NCBI GenBank assembly: GCA_964505325.1
Contig: CAZDHT010000299.1
Location: 1-5,876 of the forward strand
From: CAZDHT01 sp964505325
Lineage (GTDB): Bacteria > Planctomycetota > PUPC01
DNA: 5,876 nt
Reading direction: 5' to 3'
The notes under the pieces were generated by a model. It ran no database searches and was not told where the DNA came from. It saw nothing but the letters and a program-made list of their open reading frames with translations. Below, in pieces: positions 4,706 to 5,876 of the stretch (position 1 is its first letter; each line of letters starts with the position of its first letter). The position numbers and the translations under genes are program-made.

Positions 4706-5440
4706 GTGGCACGAGGGCGGACAAGGCGCTTTCTCATCACGGGTCTGGCGGCGCTGCTGCCGACCCTGCTCACCATCTATCTCCTCTACATCGTGGTCGT
4801 CTGGATCCACGAGAACATCGGGAGCAAAGTCAACCGGCTTCTCAGCTACCTCGGCTCCGACATTGTCAAGCATCGGTGGACGATCTTTGTCGGCGACGCG
4901 GTCGCGTTCCTCGTCCTCTTGGGGCTCGTGTGGTTTGTGGGCTTCCTGCTGGCGACCTACTTCGGCAGAATGGCGTTCCGCCGCCTCGACCACGCCTTCC
5001 GCCGCATCCCGCTCATCCGCGTCGTCTATCCCGCGCTCAAGCAGGTCACCGACTTCTTCCTGGCCGAGCGGGCCATTCCGTTCAGCCGAGTCGTCGCCGC
5101 AGAGTACCCGCGCCGCGGCATCTACTCCATCGGCTTCCTCACCGGCGACGGGCTCAGCACCATCACCACCCCGCACGGAGAGCGCCTCATCAGCGTGTTC
5201 ATCCCAAACTCGCCCGCGCCGCTGACCGGGTTCACCATCTTCGTGCGCCGGTCCGAGGTCATCTCCGTCAACCTCTCCGTGGACGAGGCGATCAAGCTCA
5301 TCGTGTCCGGCGGAGTGGTCGTGCCGGACCGCGAACAACTGGAGAGTCCGCTCCCGCTGCTACTCGGCAACGGGAGCGATGCGGAAAAGGTCAAGCCGGA
5401 CGAAGCCGCCGGGAGCACGGAGCCCGGCTCGGAGGATTGA
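4706..5440 (+). CDS. DUF502 family two-helix membrane protein
   Basis: This 244-aa protein fits the DUF502 family, whose function is unknown. Two membrane segments are clear, near 9-34 and 60-86, separated by a short loop. Arg-rich residues flank both, with RRFL before the first and RMAFRRLDHAFRR after the second, which by the positive-inside rule puts both ends in the cytoplasm. Family landmarks are IPLIRVVYPALKQ (101-113), VFIPNSPAPLTG (164-175) and AIKLIVSGGVVVP (195-207). The last 30 residues are acidic and low in complexity. The GTG start is fixed by GGGAGG (4691-4696), nine bases upstream. It lies 30 bp after the acetyltransferase and 2 bp before hisB, so it is co-transcribed with amino-acid genes, though nothing in it suggests an enzyme of those pathways. 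Confidence 0.88.
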   Translation: MARGRTRRFLITGLAALLPTLLTIYLLYIVVVWIHENIGSKVNRLLSYLGSDIVKHRWTIFVGDAVAFLVLLGLVWFVGFLLATYFGRMAFRRLDHAFRRIPLIRVVYPALKQVTDFFLAERAIPFSRVVAAEYPRRGIYSIGFLTGDGLSTITTPHGERLISVFIPNSPAPLTGFTIFVRRSEVISVNLSVDEAIKLIVSGGVVVPDREQLESPLPLLLGNGSDAEKVKPDEAAGSTEPGSED

Positions 5441-5442
5441 GC

Positions 5443-5876
5443 ATGGCAGAGCGAAAAGCCGTCGTGGACCGTCAGACCAAGGAGACCGCCGTGCGCGTCG
5501 AGCTCGCTCTCGACGGCGCAGGGACAACAGACGTCCGGGCCGGCGTCGGGTTCCTCGACCACATGCTCGACCTGCTCGGCAAGCACGCCCGCCTCGACCT
5601 GACCGTTCAGGCCTCGGGCGACACAGAGATCGACGACCACCACACCGTCGAAGACATCGGCATCGCGCTCGGCCAGGCCATCGACCAGGCCCTCGGCGAC
5701 CGTGCCGGCATCACCCGGTTCGGCCAGGCATCCGTCCCGATGGACGAAGCGCTCGCCCAGGTCGCCCTCGACCTCAGCGGCCGCGGCTTCCTGGTGCTCA
5801 ACGCCGACTTCAGCCAGGAGAAGATCGGCTCCTTCGACGTCTCGCTCGTCCGCGAGTTCCTCCAGGCGCTCGCATC
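5443..5876 (+). CDS. hisB: Imidazoleglycerol-phosphate dehydratase, 5' part
   Basis: The first 144 residues of HisB are present; the gene runs off the window, and the family is usually about 190-200 aa. The enzyme dehydrates imidazole glycerol phosphate to imidazole acetol phosphate in histidine synthesis, using a manganese cluster in a 24-subunit shell. Metal and substrate motifs are FLDHML (37-42) and DDHHTVEDIGIALGQ (64-78), and the N-terminal RQTKET (10-15) is also typical. It is the monofunctional form with no N-terminal phosphatase domain. The ATG is set by GGAGG (5431-5435), which lies in the end of the DUF502 gene, seven bases upstream, with only 2 bp between stop and start, so the two are likely co-translated. 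No other his gene is visible in the window. Confidence 0.95.
   Translation, partial: MAERKAVVDRQTKETAVRVELALDGAGTTDVRAGVGFLDHMLDLLGKHARLDLTVQASGDTEIDDHHTVEDIGIALGQAIDQALGDRAGITRFGQASVPMDEALAQVALDLSGRGFLVLNADFSQEKIGSFDVSLVREFLQALA

Noticed and set aside
4082..5338. 418-codon open frame on the minus strand
   Set aside because: It spans antisense to three well-supported genes, has biased Asp/Glu/Arg/His content and no recognisable domain.
1..5876. CRISPR array, tRNA, rRNA, transposase or phage genes
   Set aside because: No regularly spaced repeats with unique spacers, no cloverleaf with a TTCGA-type arm, no rRNA segment and no integrase or transposase motif was seen.

Overview
This is a GC-rich window (about two thirds G+C by eye) from a bacterium. 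Every convincing gene lies on the + strand. The DegP/DegQ-type periplasmic protease with a cleavable signal peptide points to a Gram-negative cell. The gene set (class V aminotransferase, short N-acetylglutamate synthase, DUF502 membrane protein, stand-alone hisB) and the repeat-rich, widely spaced intergenic DNA remind me of Planctomycetota or a related environmental lineage. That placement is a guess from gene style, not shown by the sequence.

Positions 1-1011 hold no gene I can defend. The first 300 bases look like a patchwork of extragenic repeats: a degenerate 10-bp tandem repeat, and a compact twin-hairpin palindrome (164-215) nested inside a wider imperfect inverted repeat (126-264). 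Further on are an imperfect hairpin (452-516), a sigma-54-like -24/-12 match (648-663), and a run of strong hairpins (682-929) leading to a small zinc-ribbon protein (1012-1209).

A well-formed sigma-70-type promoter (1215-1243) drives an HtrA/DegP serine protease (1284-2738). It is followed by two near-identical 61-bp copies of a terminator-bearing element. Only the second copy has a T tract and so looks like a working intrinsic terminator.

A second good promoter (3015-3042) opens a tightly packed operon: class V aminotransferase (3075-4208), GNAT-type N-acetylglutamate synthase overlapping it by 4 bp (4205-4675), DUF502 two-helix membrane protein (4706-5440), and imidazoleglycerol-phosphate dehydratase HisB (from 5443, cut by the window edge). 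Three of the four encode amino-acid biosynthesis or interconversion enzymes, so this is best read as an amino-acid biosynthesis operon carrying an unrelated or poorly understood membrane protein. I see no clear new defence or mobile system. The most unusual material is the structured non-coding DNA in the first kilobase and the duplicated terminator element.
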